Below are positions 1 to 11,611 of a stretch of DNA of 64,000 nucleotides, one piece after another. Source of the stretch: Cyrtodaria siliqua. Taxonomy: Eukaryota; Mollusca; Bivalvia; Adapedonta; Hiatellidae. A program made the translations under genes and the position numbers. Location: positions 620,001 through 684,000 of the forward strand of contig JAWPHD010000007.1 of assembly GCA_037043455.1 (NCBI GenBank), in the 5' to 3' direction. The stretch's first letter is position 1. Every line of letters starts with the position of its first letter. Below the pieces are notes generated by a model. That model saw only the letters and a list, made by a program, of their open reading frames with translations. It made no database searches and had not been told where the DNA came from.

Positions 1-99
1 GATATCGTTGCAATACCATTACATATGTCCAAACACGGATGCAAGAGGCGATAATATAGTTATAATATTAACATAAATAGCATGTCCACCGCCATATGC

Positions 100-300
100 A
101 TGCCATCTCCGTGATGGTTAAAGTTCTGTACTATTTATTTTATGAACATTGAGTTTTTCTCAACCCGGGGCTAGGGGGCGAGAAATGTAGCAAGCATATT
201 TCACTAACGTTCAAGAACACTCACAATCAAACTGAGACTGCAATAGTTCGTATTTATCGCGTTCGGCCGTTTTCAAAGGTCCGCTCTCATACTCTTTTAA
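100..300 (+). repeat. Family B repeat
   Basis: CTCAACCCGGGGCTAGGGGG to CCGCTCTCATACTCTT. Hairpins are degraded in this copy. 301-529 holds nothing recognisable. Confidence 0.6.
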
Positions 301-529
301 ACTGTCATTTCACATTTGATTGTTTTATATTGGATCTCGTTTACAGTGCATTCATGTTTAAAGAACTAATTTGCCCTAAATTTCACAATGATGTAAGGTG
401 ATACAAATGTGTTCATTTCCGAATGCCAATGTTATACCTATAAACGCGATAGTTGTATACCGAAATATCATACAAAGAATGGACACAATAAAATCTTACT
501 ATTAAAATGAAATATCTCTATACAAGTAG

Positions 530-645
530 ATATAAAAGTCGAACAGGAAATGTAGAATTCAAGGACCTCATTCAACCCATAACACGCATAGAGACAACCA
601 ATATTTACAAAGATAAATGAAATGCAAGATACATCACAAGCAAAC
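530..645 (-). repeat. PLE-tail end fragment
   Basis: TAGATATAAAAGTCGAACAG through ATACATCACAAG: the last 115 bp of the tail, minus orientation. Confidence 0.6.
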
Positions 646-1106
646 ATTCCTTAAAGTTGTGCTAATCAAATTCCGAAGAGTCTATTTACAAAAGAGTCAG
701 AGCACCAACAACTCATAATCATGTACATAGCACTTGCTGGTTATGATTTCAGGTGAGTTTCATTTTTATTGCAGAATAAGCCTGTTTGAGTATCTAGTTA
801 AGAATGTGCAAGCAGAGTATCCTCCTTAACATGACATTTATTAAACCAGCTATATTATATTACTTGATTTAATAAAGTCGTATCGCGTTTTGAATCTTTA
901 AAGAGTTTTCTCAACTAAAACTAAAAATTCAATAAATGGGAGGTATTTACTGATCATCTTATACTGCACGTCACGATGTGCACACATTCATGAAATACAC
1001 ACGGGCTTAAAGTTGTATGTATTACTCAAGGGTTCATATATTAAATATATTTATTACATTTTGGAATGCATACCTTAAACAACAGTAATACAGTTGTCAA
1101 CAAAAG
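640..1106 (+). repeat. RepC, anonymous long repeat, part 1
   Basis: Matches 7990-8340 (for example TTGTAT.TATTACTCAAGGGT and ATACAGTTGT). It is continued by 2011-2307 and 2593-2975 after two PLE-tail insertions. No coding capacity recognised. Confidence 0.6.
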
Positions 1107-2010
1107 TAGATATGAAAGTCGAAATGAACACGTAGCTTTCAAAGACCACAGTCAACCACAAACACGCACAGAAACAAACAACAACCACAAACACGCACAG
1201 AAACAAACAACGACCACAAACACGCACAGAAACAAACAACAACCATAAACACGCACAGAAACAAACAACAACCATAAACACGCACAGAAACAAACAACAA
1301 CCATAAACACGCACAGAAACAAACAACAACCACAAACACGCACAGAAACAAACAACAACCACAAACACGCACAGAAACAAACAACAACCACAAACACGCA
1401 CAGAACAAACAACAACCACAAACACGCACAGAAACAAACAACAACTACAAATATGAGTAAAAGGCAAGAATGACATCACAAACATAAACGGGTTGACAAT
1501 AGGGCTACCGTTTGGAATGGTCAGAGGCAATAAAGGCCGCTGGGGTTTAAATCCAGGTTCTATTGTGCGCCTTATTCACACTTACCTGATAGTCATCCCA
1601 AACAAATGGGACAGTGTAAATAAATCCCCGCCAGGTTATATTTTCTAAAAACAAGCCAGAAATAATAGGCAATATAAGTAAAACACATAAACTATCATTT
1701 ATATAAAATATAAAAAGGCAACAAGAGAAGAAGAGAAAAAACTGTTAAAGGTACGACAAGACAGGATTTAAGACAAACATCAAACGCTACCGCACTACAA
1801 GGGCATATGTAGTCACCATCACACAATCAAATAGGAAAGCATAGTAGCGAACTGTACATGGGTCCCACTAAATATGTAATGCGTTGCAAAATGATACCTC
1901 ATTTGATAAATGTTTTTTAACATAGACGTCATAAGAAGAAGCTCGGTGAACATCCCCATCTAAATGGGGATAATTAACTCTATCAAAATTAAATTCGTCT
2001 CTCTTGTCGT
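1107..2010 (-). repeat. PLE-tail with expanded minisatellite, inserted in RepC
   Basis: Tail orientation is minus. Its TCTGTGCGTGTTTGTGGTTG segment has expanded to about ten 29-bp units (1154-1442). A remnant of RT C-terminal sequence (about 1750-2010) has an internal deletion. RepC is contiguous across the insertion point in the copy near 8330. Confidence 0.65.
1154..1442. repeat. 29-bp minisatellite
   Basis: About ten units of 29 bp with core AAACACGCACAGAAACAAAC (repeat starts at 1164, 1193, 1222, 1251 and so on). Minus-strand frames stay open across it because 29 bp is read through all three frames in turn. Those Cys/Val/Phe-rich ORFs are artefacts. Confidence 0.85.
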
Positions 2011-2307
2011 TATCTTCATACTGCATCAACCAGGAAACACTAAAATAGTTGTTCATATTTTCCTGCTCTTAAATATCTCAATACAATCTGTTGTATATGC
2101 GTCAGTGAAATCTATTTACGGAATGGTCTTACATAGCCAGGGATAAAACTGTGATTGTGATGTTATCTTTAATGCTTTCTATTTAGACTAAATTACAGAA
2201 TTAACAATGAAAAACGTTACAAACATCATAACAACAATGTATTTCGTGTACTTAAAAAAGGACAGGAGTGAATTTGCCAACGGCTATATTAATATTCATG
2301 AAGTGTA
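2011..2307 (+). repeat. RepC, part 2
   Basis: TTCATACTGCATCAACCAGG to TATTAATATTCATGAA. Matches 8345-8622 and 18530-18838. Confidence 0.6.
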
Positions 2308-2592
2308 TTGCTGGTTAGAGAATAGTTCATGGCGGGGATTTCTTTATTTACACTGTCCCGTTTTATTGGGTTGGGGTGAGGTTTGGTGCACCCTAGAACC
2401 TGGTTTAAACCCCAGCGGCCTTTTTTGCCACTGACCGTTCCAAGGCGGTAGCGCTATTGTCAACCCTTTTGTGTTTGTGATGTCTTATTTGACCTTTTAT
2501 TCATCTTTAAATTTGTTCTTTGTTTCTCTGTGTGTTTGTGGTTGACTCTCGTCCTTGAATGCTGCTTTTCCTGTTCGATTTCATATCTATAT
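2308..2592 (+). repeat. PLE-tail fragment
   Basis: Plus-strand tail from GGTTAGAGAATAGTTCATGG to CCTGTTCGATTTCATATCT, inserted in RepC between its 2307 and 2593 positions. Confidence 0.7.
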
Positions 2593-2975
2593 TATACAAT
2601 TGTGATATTCTTCAGGCAATTGGCATGGAAAGACATGGTTTATTTCACGGTGTGGTGTGATGCAGATTAGATTTATTATATGCCTTGCGTGCATTTAATT
2701 CATTAACAGCAGTGCTTTGGTGATTTGATATGAAATAACAGCTTTATATTGAAATTGTCATTACTAAAAGTCAAACGATTGCCCGTCAACACTTTTAAAG
2801 AAGTGCCACCAACTAAACGCAGTTTTCACTTTGTGGATGAATTAGTCATTAATTTTAATTTCCGTTTGCTAAATCAACAGTTTAAAACAGCAGAAGAAAA
2901 TAATTGCAAATTATATCGGCTTAACCGTGCTACTTATGTTTCCTTATGCTCGTTCATTCTTGGTACATGATAAAC
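2593..2975 (+). repeat. RepC, part 3
   Basis: Includes ATATGCCTTGCGTGCATTTA and AAAGAAGTGCCACCAACTAA, shared with 10165-10400 and 18900-19075. The small ORF here is not conserved between copies. Confidence 0.6.
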
Positions 2976-3985
2976 CTAAGTTAGTTGTCTAGTCTCTGTG
3001 TATATCCCATGATAAACCTATATTAGTTATCTAGTATGTTTGTACACAATATAATGAACCTAAATTATTTATCTAGTCTTTGCGTACACAACATGATAAA
3101 CCTAAATTACTTATCTAGTATTTGTGTACACAACATGACACATCTAGTTTTTGCGTACACAACATGATAGATCTAAATTAGTTATCTGGTCTCTGTGTCC
3201 ACACATACCAGGACAAATCAAAATTAGTTATCTAGTCTTTGTGTACATAACACGATAAACCTAAATTAGTTATCTGGTCTCTGTGTACACACCATGACAA
3301 ATCTAGTTTTTTGTGTACACAACATGATAGACCTAAATTAGTTATCTGGTCTCTGTGTGCACACATACTATGACAAATCTAAATCAGTTATCTAGTATTT
3401 GTGTACACAACATGACTAACCTAAATTATTTATCTAGTCTCTGTGCATACAGCATGATAGACCTACATTAATTATGTAATCTTTGTGTACACAACATGGT
3501 AAATCTAAATTAGTTATCTAGTATTTGTGTACACAACATGACTAACCTAAATTAGTTATCTAGTCTCTGTGACACACCATGACAAACCTAAACTAGATAT
3601 CTAGTCTTTGTGTACACAACATGATAAACCTAAATCAGTTATCTAGTCTTTGTGTACACAACATGATAAACCTAAATTGGTTATCTAGTCTTTGTTTATA
3701 CAAATGATAAACCTAAAACGAAACATAATTATCTAGTTGACGTGTACACGATTTTGATACAAACTTACATATTTATCTAGTCATCGTGTACACGATTGTG
3801 ATACTACCTAATATAGGTATCTAGACTGTATGTACATGATCATGATACAACCAACATAATTATCTAGTCTGTGTGTACACGATCATGATACCACCTAACA
3901 TAATTATCTATAATTTGTATTCACGATTATGCCATGATACATAATCATTTGGTCTTTGTGTACATAATTGATATACTACGGAATT
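2976..3985. repeat. 42-bp satellite array
   Basis: About 20-24 diverged units with core GTTATCTAGTCTTTGTGTAC followed by ACAACATGATAAACCTAAAT. Most units contain the palindrome GTGTACAC. The last units (3720-3980) have drifted into a TATCTAGTC...CGATCATGATAC variant. Confidence 0.85.
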
Positions 3986-4909
3986 ATGTTAGGTACTTTA
4001 TTCAAAGGGACTGGAAGCAGTATGGAGATATTATGAGTGTCAATCCAAATCCGAATGTAAGCACCATAATGCTTTCAGTTTCATATTAAATATTCGTTTA
4101 CTCTAAAGCATCCCCATATGATGTGTTCAGGTTCTTATAAATCCTTGTTCATGTGATCGTGTTTTAATTATAAGTACAAGTGATAGCAATATAATCACCA
4201 TTTAAATAATATACTGAAAGGAAAAAGAAACGCATAATAAAAAAATGCCTATACTGCGCTATTATATACACCTAATTATATGTAATATTCCAGATATAGC
4301 TTATCGTGTTTCGTACGAAAAAGGGGCTACAACTAATTACAGAAAGGACTACTCTGTCATGTAGTAGACCTTTTCATCAAAGTATACATTGTTACACGAA
4401 ATTCATAAATGTTGAAGTTTCGCTTGAAAAAAGTCAAGCCATTTCAGTACTGCGTTTAATTATAAGAGACTGCAACGTTTAAAGCCTAAGTTTGTTCACC
4501 TGCTTGAGCCAAATGCGTATTCTGTCGATAATGAAACTTTGAAGGGGTAACCATTGGTGTGTTCGGTGCTGTTTAAACTTTCTATCCGAAAGGACAGGCC
4601 TAATGTCGCCCTGTACCATTCGATTAGCAGTAGCATATTAAGCATACAATATAAAGCGGAAATACCCATTATGCGTTTCTTTTTCCTTTTAGTATAGTAT
4701 TGATTTAACAACAAAAAACAGACCAAACATTGCACAGGTATTCAACAACATTTAAACCGACGCTAGCATACGGCTCCATTTAATGCAAGTGCACAATGCA
4801 TATGCAACTGAAGCACATTATCAGTGTATGAAGTGTCACCAATCACTCTTCCACATCACCTCCAGTCTTTTAAGAATGGGAAGTAGTTTTTTTTCGAGAT
4901 GAAAATATA
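3986..4909. other. No recognisable feature
   Basis: AT-rich unique-looking sequence. The short minus ORF at 4496-4735 has no recognisable motif. Nothing else supported. Confidence 0.5.
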
Positions 4910-5237
4910 ACACGAGCATCTTTTAGTTTTACTTATCTTGCCTATTAATGCTGTTGTAGGTTAAAGAATAGTTCATGGCGGGGATTTCTTTATTTACACT
5001 GTCCCGTTTTATTGGGTTGACGGTAGGGTAAGTGTGAGGTTTGGTGCACCATAGAACCTGGTTTAAACCCCAGCGATATTTTTTTGCCACTGACCGTTCC
5101 AAGGCGGTAGCCCTATTGTCAACCCTTTTTGTGTTTGTGATGTCTTGTTTGGCCTTTTATTCATCTTTATTTCTGTGTGTTTGTGGTTGACTGTCGTCTT
5201 TGAATGCTGATTTTCCTGTTCGATTTTTATATTTATA
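4910..5237 (+). repeat. PLE-tail fragment
   Basis: From CACGAGCATC to CCTGTTCGATTTTTATATTT. Includes the GGGTTGACGGTAGGGTAAGT and GTTCCAAGGCGGTAGCCCTA segments shared by the other copies. Confidence 0.7.
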
Positions 5238-5689
5238 TACCTAAAAACGTTTTAAATATGCATACAAGTTGAATATTTGGAGAAAAACACATTACAAATT
5301 AAGTATACACCATAACACAGTTTAAAATGACTAGTCTATAAATCTGTTTTGTCCAACGGCAAATTTGCCATTTATTTCAACAGTCCATTCTTTCCTACGG
5401 TAACAAGAAGTGATATAGCAATCGCTGATTTCACTGTGATACAGTAAATATGTTTGCCTGAAGTTCCAAACACGGTGCCTTCTCTCGACGACCAGATCGA
5501 CGACCAGATCTCCTTTTCATTTAATCATGTTCAATACTAATGCCCTTTCCTAGATCTAGTCACAAGTATATGGATTAAATTTCGCTTTAACAAGCAATCT
5601 TATTTTACTTTACATTGTTTGTGTACAGTAACAGTTTCATTCTCATTGTAAAAAATCATTTACATCATACGTGTTTCCTTGTTAGCGAA
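5238..5689. other. No recognisable feature
   Basis: AT-rich sequence with a short direct repeat (CGACGACCAGAT, about 5487-5508). No gene or repeat family identified. Confidence 0.5.
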
Positions 5690-5850
5690 ATTAGTTGATA
5701 AATAGAGGCTATGACCTCATTTTGCAACGTACTGCATTTTTAATGGTTTACTCATTTACATTGGTCACTATATATATGCGTCTGTCTTTGCGATGACCAG
5801 ACTGTTTGTGAACCCTATGACGACGTCTACCACAATCCAGAACAAGATGA
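5690..5850 (+). repeat. PLE-tail RT C-terminal remnant
   Basis: Matches the end of the RT gene (TTTTGCAACGTACTGCA; CCCTATGACGACGTCTACC) on the plus strand, heavily mutated. No tail follows. Confidence 0.5.
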
Positions 5851-5859
5851 TAACGTGCA

Positions 5860-6487
5860 TTATTGCACCTCGCACAAAATCCTAGGAATTTTCTTGGATT
5901 AGAGAGGGCACATGGTGTCCCACTATTATTCTTTATTGCACCTCGCACAAAATCCTAGGAATTTCACTGGATTAGAGCGGTCACATGGTGACCCTCTATT
6001 ATTCTTTAGTGGGTCAGTAGATTTCATACTTACTGACCCCACATATTTCTTTAGGGGGTCGTCAGTAACAAACCCAATAACTAATAATAGTGGGTCAGTA
6101 GATTTCATAGAGGGTCACTTAAACAATATGGACTACAATTCCGATTTAAAGTTTAAATCATTTGCAAATAGTTCTATAAGGCGTTAGTAACAAACATAAT
6201 AAGTAAATTTATAATGTTTTTAAAAAGTACAGGTCGTGACGTCAACGTCATGACGTCAAACTGCGCGAACGTCTCAATGACGTTGACGCTCCATTAAAAT
6301 GGGTCAAACTTAAACAAACTTGTTCGGTGCAATAAATCAGTTATTGGGTTTGTTACTGACCCCCTACAGAGATATGTGGGGTCAGTCAGGTATATAGTGG
6401 GCTCGGATATTGCCTCGTCCCCTATAAATCTTACTGACCCCACATATTTCTGTAGGGGGTCAGTAATAAACCCAATAACTAATAATG
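5860..6487. repeat. Palindromic small repeats with a tandem duplication
   Basis: A segment of about 63 bp with CACCTCGCACAAAATCCTAG is duplicated in tandem (5865-5990). TTACTGACCCCACATATTTC with AGGGGGTC and AAACCCAATAAC occurs at 6030-6088 and 6430-6486 and inverted at 6330-6395. GACCCC...GGGGTC also folds within each unit. CGTCA-rich inverted repeats lie at 6236-6295. Looks like nested small inverted-repeat elements. Confidence 0.6.
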
Positions 6488-6494
6488 TTTGTCT

Positions 6495-6805
6495 TCAATC
6501 TTGTATTTGTGTGCCCTGAACTGATTATTCTCGTGTTGTTTTGGCTTCTGCACTTACTTTGTGACTTTCTATGCTTTTCTGTTATATGTATATATTCTTG
6601 ATCATTTACTCAATTAATATATCGCCTATCAATGGAGCCTGGTTTTCAAGACGATATAACCTGGCGTTAATGCATTTATCAACAGTGTCTTCGTTTACTG
6701 GGACGACACTAGGGTAGGAGTGCAGTTTAGAACCTGGTTTAAACCCCACTCGGTCTTTTCTTACCCTAACCGTTCACAGGCGGTACATGTGTTGTCACAA
6801 ACCAG
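6495..6805 (+). repeat. PLE-tail, degenerate
   Basis: Plus orientation. Recognisable by TTATTCTCGTGTTGTTTTGG, CCTATCAATG and TTTAGAACCTGGTTTAAACC. An old copy. Confidence 0.5.
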
Positions 6806-6929
6806 ATGTTTTATTTCTAAATCCATATTGCCCAAACGGGAACGAGAGTCATGGTGATTGAAATGTTATCAGTACAGGGTTAAAATATAGTATTGCTTAA
6901 ACTGGGGCGATCTTTTCAAACTGAATATG

Positions 6930-7190
6930 AAATTGTTCAAATACGAAAGGTGCGAGAGGTGTGGATAGCGTTGCACGGATGAAAGAGGTTTGTAATACAG
7001 ATGCGAGAGGCTAAGATATCTGCAATTTAACAGCGTTATAAGTTAATGATTCCTAAACGGGTATTGATCGAACGGATGCGTGAGGTGAGATGAAGTTGTC
7101 GTTGCCATACCATTACGGATTTCTTTAGACGGATGCAAGAGACGACAATATCGTTTTAATATGGCAGCGTTATTAATTTAGCGGATTTAA
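6930..7190. repeat. GGATGCRAGAGGC-type degenerate repeat (RepD)
   Basis: Several spaced copies of an ACGGATGCGAGAGG-like motif. 7085-7170 resembles 1-80 at the window start (GTTGCAATACCATTAC; CGGATGCAAGAGGCGA). Confidence 0.45.
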
Positions 7191-7225
7191 ATATATCGTT
7201 TCATTCGTATGTTATATATAGTAGT

Positions 7226-7790
7226 AAACATAAGTATAAAAGTCGAACAGGAAATGCAGTTTTCACAGAACACAGTAAACCCCAAAACACGCAAAAAGAC
7301 AAACATGAATGTCAATGTTGACAATAGGGCTACCGCCTTGGAACGGTCAGTGAGGTTCTAGGCTGTACCGAACCTCCTAACACTTGCCCTACTGTCATCC
7401 CTATAAAACGGGACAGTGTAAATAACGAAATCCTCGCCATGAACTATTCTCTAACCAACAAGACAGCATTAATAGGCAATACAAGTAAATCACAAAGATG
7501 CTCGTGTATATATAAATAAAATAAAAAAAAGTCTAGAAGGCCAAAAGGAAGGTAATCAATGACGTAGCAGAAGCCAGAGCAACAAGAGAAAATAACATTG
7601 TTGGCACGACAAGACAATATTGTAGACAAACATCAAACTTCACCGCCCATTTGGACTTTATGTAGACGTCATCATAGTGTCCACAGCCAGTCCGGTCATC
7701 GCACAATTAAAGAGGAAAGCACAGTGCCGAAATGTAAATGGGTCCACCACCAAGCCGTCTTCTTAAATGCATCCAGATTAAAACTACTAA
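7226..7790 (-). repeat. PLE-tail with RT C-terminal end
   Basis: Minus orientation. Tail from 7226 to about 7640, then the last codons of the RT to about 7790 (GGTCCACCACCAAGC). Confidence 0.65.
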
Positions 7791-7989
7791 TTTGCACAAG
7801 CAATACACAATAATTAAGTGTGGGGTTCACTAACGGGGGTACAAATCGATGTACGCTAGTTTTACACCAACATATTATGCAAAGAAATGACACATTAACA
7901 TCCTACTGTTACCATGATATATCTCAATAAAACATTCCTCATACATGTAGTTGGATTAATAAACTTCCCAGGAATCCATTTACAAAACT

Positions 7990-9200
7990 GACAAAAAACA
8001 AACACAAACATTGCACTCTTGTAGACGTATGACTTCAGGTAAGTTCTGTTTCGCTGTAGAACAAACCTGTTTGATTATTTGCTAGTTAAATATGTAGAAA
8101 CAGAGGATCCGCCTATTTCGCCTATTTACGAGTTTTGAATCCTTATAAGAAGAGTTTCATGAACACCGAAAATAAATGAACGCCACATTGCACGGCGTAA
8201 ATAAAAAACGTGCAATACGCATAAAGAACGTGCAATACGCACGTGCTTACGTTGTATATATTACTCAAGGGTACACATATTAAATTGATTCATTACATTT
8301 TGCAAATTATATATTAAAAAACATAAATACAGTTGTTAAACATTATTCATACTGCATAAACCAGGAAACACACTAAATAGTTTTTCATGTGTGCTTGCTC
8401 ATGAATATCTCAATTTATTTTATATGCGTCAATGCAATATATTAACTGAAAGGTACTAAATAGCCTGGGGAAAACTTTGATTGTGATATTATCTAGAATG
8501 TTTTCTATTTGAACTATATTACAGAATTAACAATAAAAAACGTTACAAACAAACTGAAAACATTGTCATTAGTGTATTTGGAAAACGGCAGGAGGCTAAC
8601 GGCTAGATTAATATTAAAGATGAATGGCCACCCTTTTTGCACTATTTTATCAATTAACAAATTAAACTCTTAAACATCATATGAACATTTCTTGATAGTC
8701 TCGGAGAGAAACATATATTGAAATCCGCTACTAAGTTGTATGTAAAAATAAGTATTATTTGCATGACGTATATACTACTTTTACCACTGCGTGACTGCAC
8801 GGGGAAATGAGGTAAATCTGAATTGTATAGCTGCACAGCTATTGCCAGATAATTGATAAATACATTTAGCTGTGGATTAATTTACCTGTTCAGAGTTTTC
8901 TACGTCATCAAATATAATCGTATTCTCGCTTTTCAGAGATATTGCAATTTGTGAATTGTAATAATCTATTGTTGTATATTGATTTCGATTTAAATAAACA
9001 TGTTCATGAAACAAAACATGGCCGGAGAACCTTAAATGAGAGTATTGACACAATTGTCTCTGATAGTCTTTAGGCAATTTCAAAACCACGATAAGACATG
9101 GTATATTTCATGATGTGATGCGAAGAACATTAGCTTTTATAGATGCCTTGTGGGCATTTAATTCATTAGACTAACAGAAAAACTTCGGTAAATTGACTGT
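7990..9200 (+). repeat. RepC, second copy
   Basis: 7990-8622 and 9043-9200 match RepC. 8623-9042 is an unrecognised insertion of about 420 bp. Confidence 0.55.
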
Positions 9201-9296
9201 TGACTATAAAATAGATTGTTATAGTCAGTATTATTGGAGAGCACTGTAATAACAACACATAAAATATTTTTTAAACTTTAATAGATTTGGCAAATA

Positions 9297-9830
9297 TTGG
9301 GCGTGGCATGGATTGATAAACAAGCCCCAATCATGGGGCTTAACAATTGGGCTGCCGGTAAGCACTAAAGACCATTATGGCAAGCCCTTACAGTAGAAAG
9401 CATTAAGCAATAAAGCAAATTGAATATTACAATATTAAGGACATAAATACATGTGCACCAAATTAAATGTTCATTATGAAAGCAACTTTTCTGATAAGCA
9501 TTTAAGCAAGTGTTGAAAGCACGGTTGATATTCAAGCATAATTACAAGTGCACCGAGGGGAATTCAATCAATTCAAATGTTTTTTAGCAATTCGTACGGA
9601 CAGCAAATTTGTATATAATTTATGTTTAGATTACAATTCAGTCTCAGTCTCTGAATAAAGTTAAACTGAAACTTATATGTCCGTCCTTTCACACCTTCGC
9701 TGCCCGCCATTTTCACATCTTCGCTGCCCGCCGATAATTAAACACCACAACAATTAAACACCACAACAATTAAACACATCAACTAGTTGTGATCCAAATG
9801 TTCTATCAAGTAATGTCCATGCCACGCCAA
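9297..9830. mobile_element. TA-flanked inverted-repeat element (MITE-like)
   Basis: Starts TTGGGCGTGGCATGGA and ends TCCATGCCACGCCAA, flanked by TA on both sides (9295-9296 and 9831-9832). 534 bp, no transposase. Inside are a doubled CACCTTCGCTGCCCGCC-like segment and a tripled AATTAAACACCACAAC segment (9697-9779). Consistent with a non-autonomous TA-targeting element. Confidence 0.65.
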
Positions 9831-10149
9831 TAATTGTTGACTAGGTAAGTGGATCCAGGTGAAGACATCAACTGAGAATATAATAAAGCAACATGATCTT
9901 GCAGCATAAAATGCTATCATTTGAATAGAAGTATTGACACACATTTAAAATGTCTTAAATGAACTTGTTGTACTTATACAACTGGAATACACTATTATCG
10001 ATTTAAAGAAAATGATCCTGAGTGCTGGGAGGGAGAGAATTTAAGTTTTTAAATGTAAGCTCAAAGCATATCTTACCTAAAACGCAACATGCCAGTGTAC
10101 ATGTACGAACAAATGCACCTTGAAAATTACTCAATCAGTGGAAAACCCA

Positions 10150-10440
10150 GTACCGTGTCCCCCAATAATATGCAGATAACAGTTTTATATAGAAATTGTG
10201 AATACTAAAAACTAAACGATTGCCCGTGAACACTTTTAAAGAAGTGCCACCAACTAAACGCAGTTTTCACTTGTGTGTGAATTAGTCATTAATTTTAATG
10301 GCAGTCTACTAAGTCAACAGTTCAAAAGAGCAGAATAAAACAATTGCAAATCGTAGCGGCGTAACCATGCTGCGACTGTTTCCTTATGCTCGTTCATTCA
10401 CCAACCGGTGTACTAAATATTAAATACCTTCCATTAAAAG
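10150..10440 (+). repeat. RepC, 3' part
   Basis: Matches 2719-2975 (AAACGATTGCCCGTGAACAC; CTTATGCTCGTTCATTC). Another 3' part lies at about 31150-31300. Confidence 0.55.
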
Positions 10441-10834
10441 CAAAGTGTAAACATACTGTGGTACCGAGACAGCTTTGTGTTTTATTTGTTTTATAACGCG
10501 CGGATGTTTATAATATTTTTTCAAAAAAATAAAAAACTGCTTCTTATTTTATTAAAAGCAGGGCAAATTGTAATGAAATGATATTCATCTTCGATATCAC
10601 ATTTCTTCACCAAAGATCCAGTATCTTTGATTTCGTTCTATTCTATTTCTTTGATATCTACCTTGCTCAATACCTTGGGGTTTAGTATATAGGTTGATAA
10701 AAATAAAATAATAGACCTGACAGTATAAACGTTATTTTGTATGCCACATAGACAACAACAATGCATGTACATATATAAAAGAGTACCTTTGAAATGTTGG
10801 GTTAAATTTGTGCAAGGTTAAGTAAACGTAAGTT
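10441..10834. other. No recognisable feature
   Basis: AT-rich, with TTTGATATC-like short repeats near 10595-10660. No gene seen. Confidence 0.5.
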
Positions 10835-11210
10835 ACGGCGGCCGTAAACAATCGCTCCGACTACAACGCAGTAGTGTTATTTCTTTCTGGTCCTTTGAGA
10901 TCATCAAGCCCAATCTTTGTGACTTAAATGTAGAATATCGCTTAATCTGGTTCTAGGAGGCGTGAAAGGGGTTGCACTTTATATTACTTCTCATGAACAG
11001 ACCCAATAAAACCGAGTTTGCTACTTTTATCTCCTGTTGGTGTTTGTTGCTTCCAAGGGATCCCCTTTCCAGTATTTATTGACTTTCACACTGGCGTTTG
11101 TTTATTGTAGTGTGGCGGCCGTAAAATTGTGCCCGACTACACATCAAGTAAACTAAGTGTTATTACGTTCTGGTCTTCAATCCAAATCTTTTAATTTTTA
11201 AAGTAGAATA
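10835..11210 (+). repeat. Family A repeat, partial tandem dimer
   Basis: One unit of about 275 bp from GGCGGCCGTAAACAATCGCT, followed by the start of a second (GGCGGCCGTAAAATTGTGCC at about 11113). The core has TAGGAGGCGTGAAAGG, then CAGACCCAATAAAACCGAG. Carries an AATAAA signal in the loop of the second hairpin. Confidence 0.6.
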
Positions 11211-11401
11211 TCGCTTAAAGCTATATAGTCTCTATATCAATCGATTTCTTTTTTATAGGCGTGTCTTTATTTGTAACTTGATGTTCGCCAGCTCATTTCG
11301 AAATCGGATATTTAAACGAGCAAATAAAACGCAGGACATCATTTATTGTATAGACATCGACAGGTGCAGATCGTACCTGTACACAGATAACATTATGATT
11401 T

Positions 11402-11492
11402 ACAGAAGAAAATAAGACTCTTTCGGGACTCGAACACACGACCTTCTGATTTCAAATCAGGCGCTCTATCCACTGAGCTATACAGCTTTTTG
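11402..11492 (-). other. tRNA-derived sequence (UGA anticodon), SINE head or pseudogene
   Basis: Minus strand: TAGCTCAGTGG (A box), anticodon loop TTTGAAA, GTTCGAGTCC (B box). Class I size, unlike true tRNA-Ser, and the acceptor and T stems do not pair. A related copy at 52336-52412 shares the D arm and the CCCGAAAGAG end, so this is a dispersed tRNA-derived repeat rather than a functional tRNA. Confidence 0.55.
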
Positions 11493-11611
11493 CGAATATG
11501 GTATACAAACTACCATTTATTATGGGGCAAAATAACTTAACTTAATTATTTGAACGCAACTCAAGATGAATCCATAAATAAATAGTCCATCTTGTCGGAC
11601 GTGTAAATATA

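Noticed and set aside
1075..1530. Cys/Val/Phe-rich minus-strand ORFs that look like secreted repeat proteins
   Set aside because: They are readings of a 29-bp minisatellite in three frames inside a retroelement tail.
2976..3985. CRISPR-like array (regular repeats near 42 bp)
   Set aside because: Units are contiguous without unique spacers and the genome is eukaryotic.
5912..6187. 91-codon ORF with SVDFI repeats
   Set aside because: Repeat pattern comes from duplicated palindromic DNA elements rather than a protein repeat.
11402..11492. Functional tRNA-Ser(UGA) gene
   Set aside because: No long variable arm, acceptor and T stems do not pair, and a diverged copy exists at 52.3 kb. Kept only as a tRNA-derived repeat.
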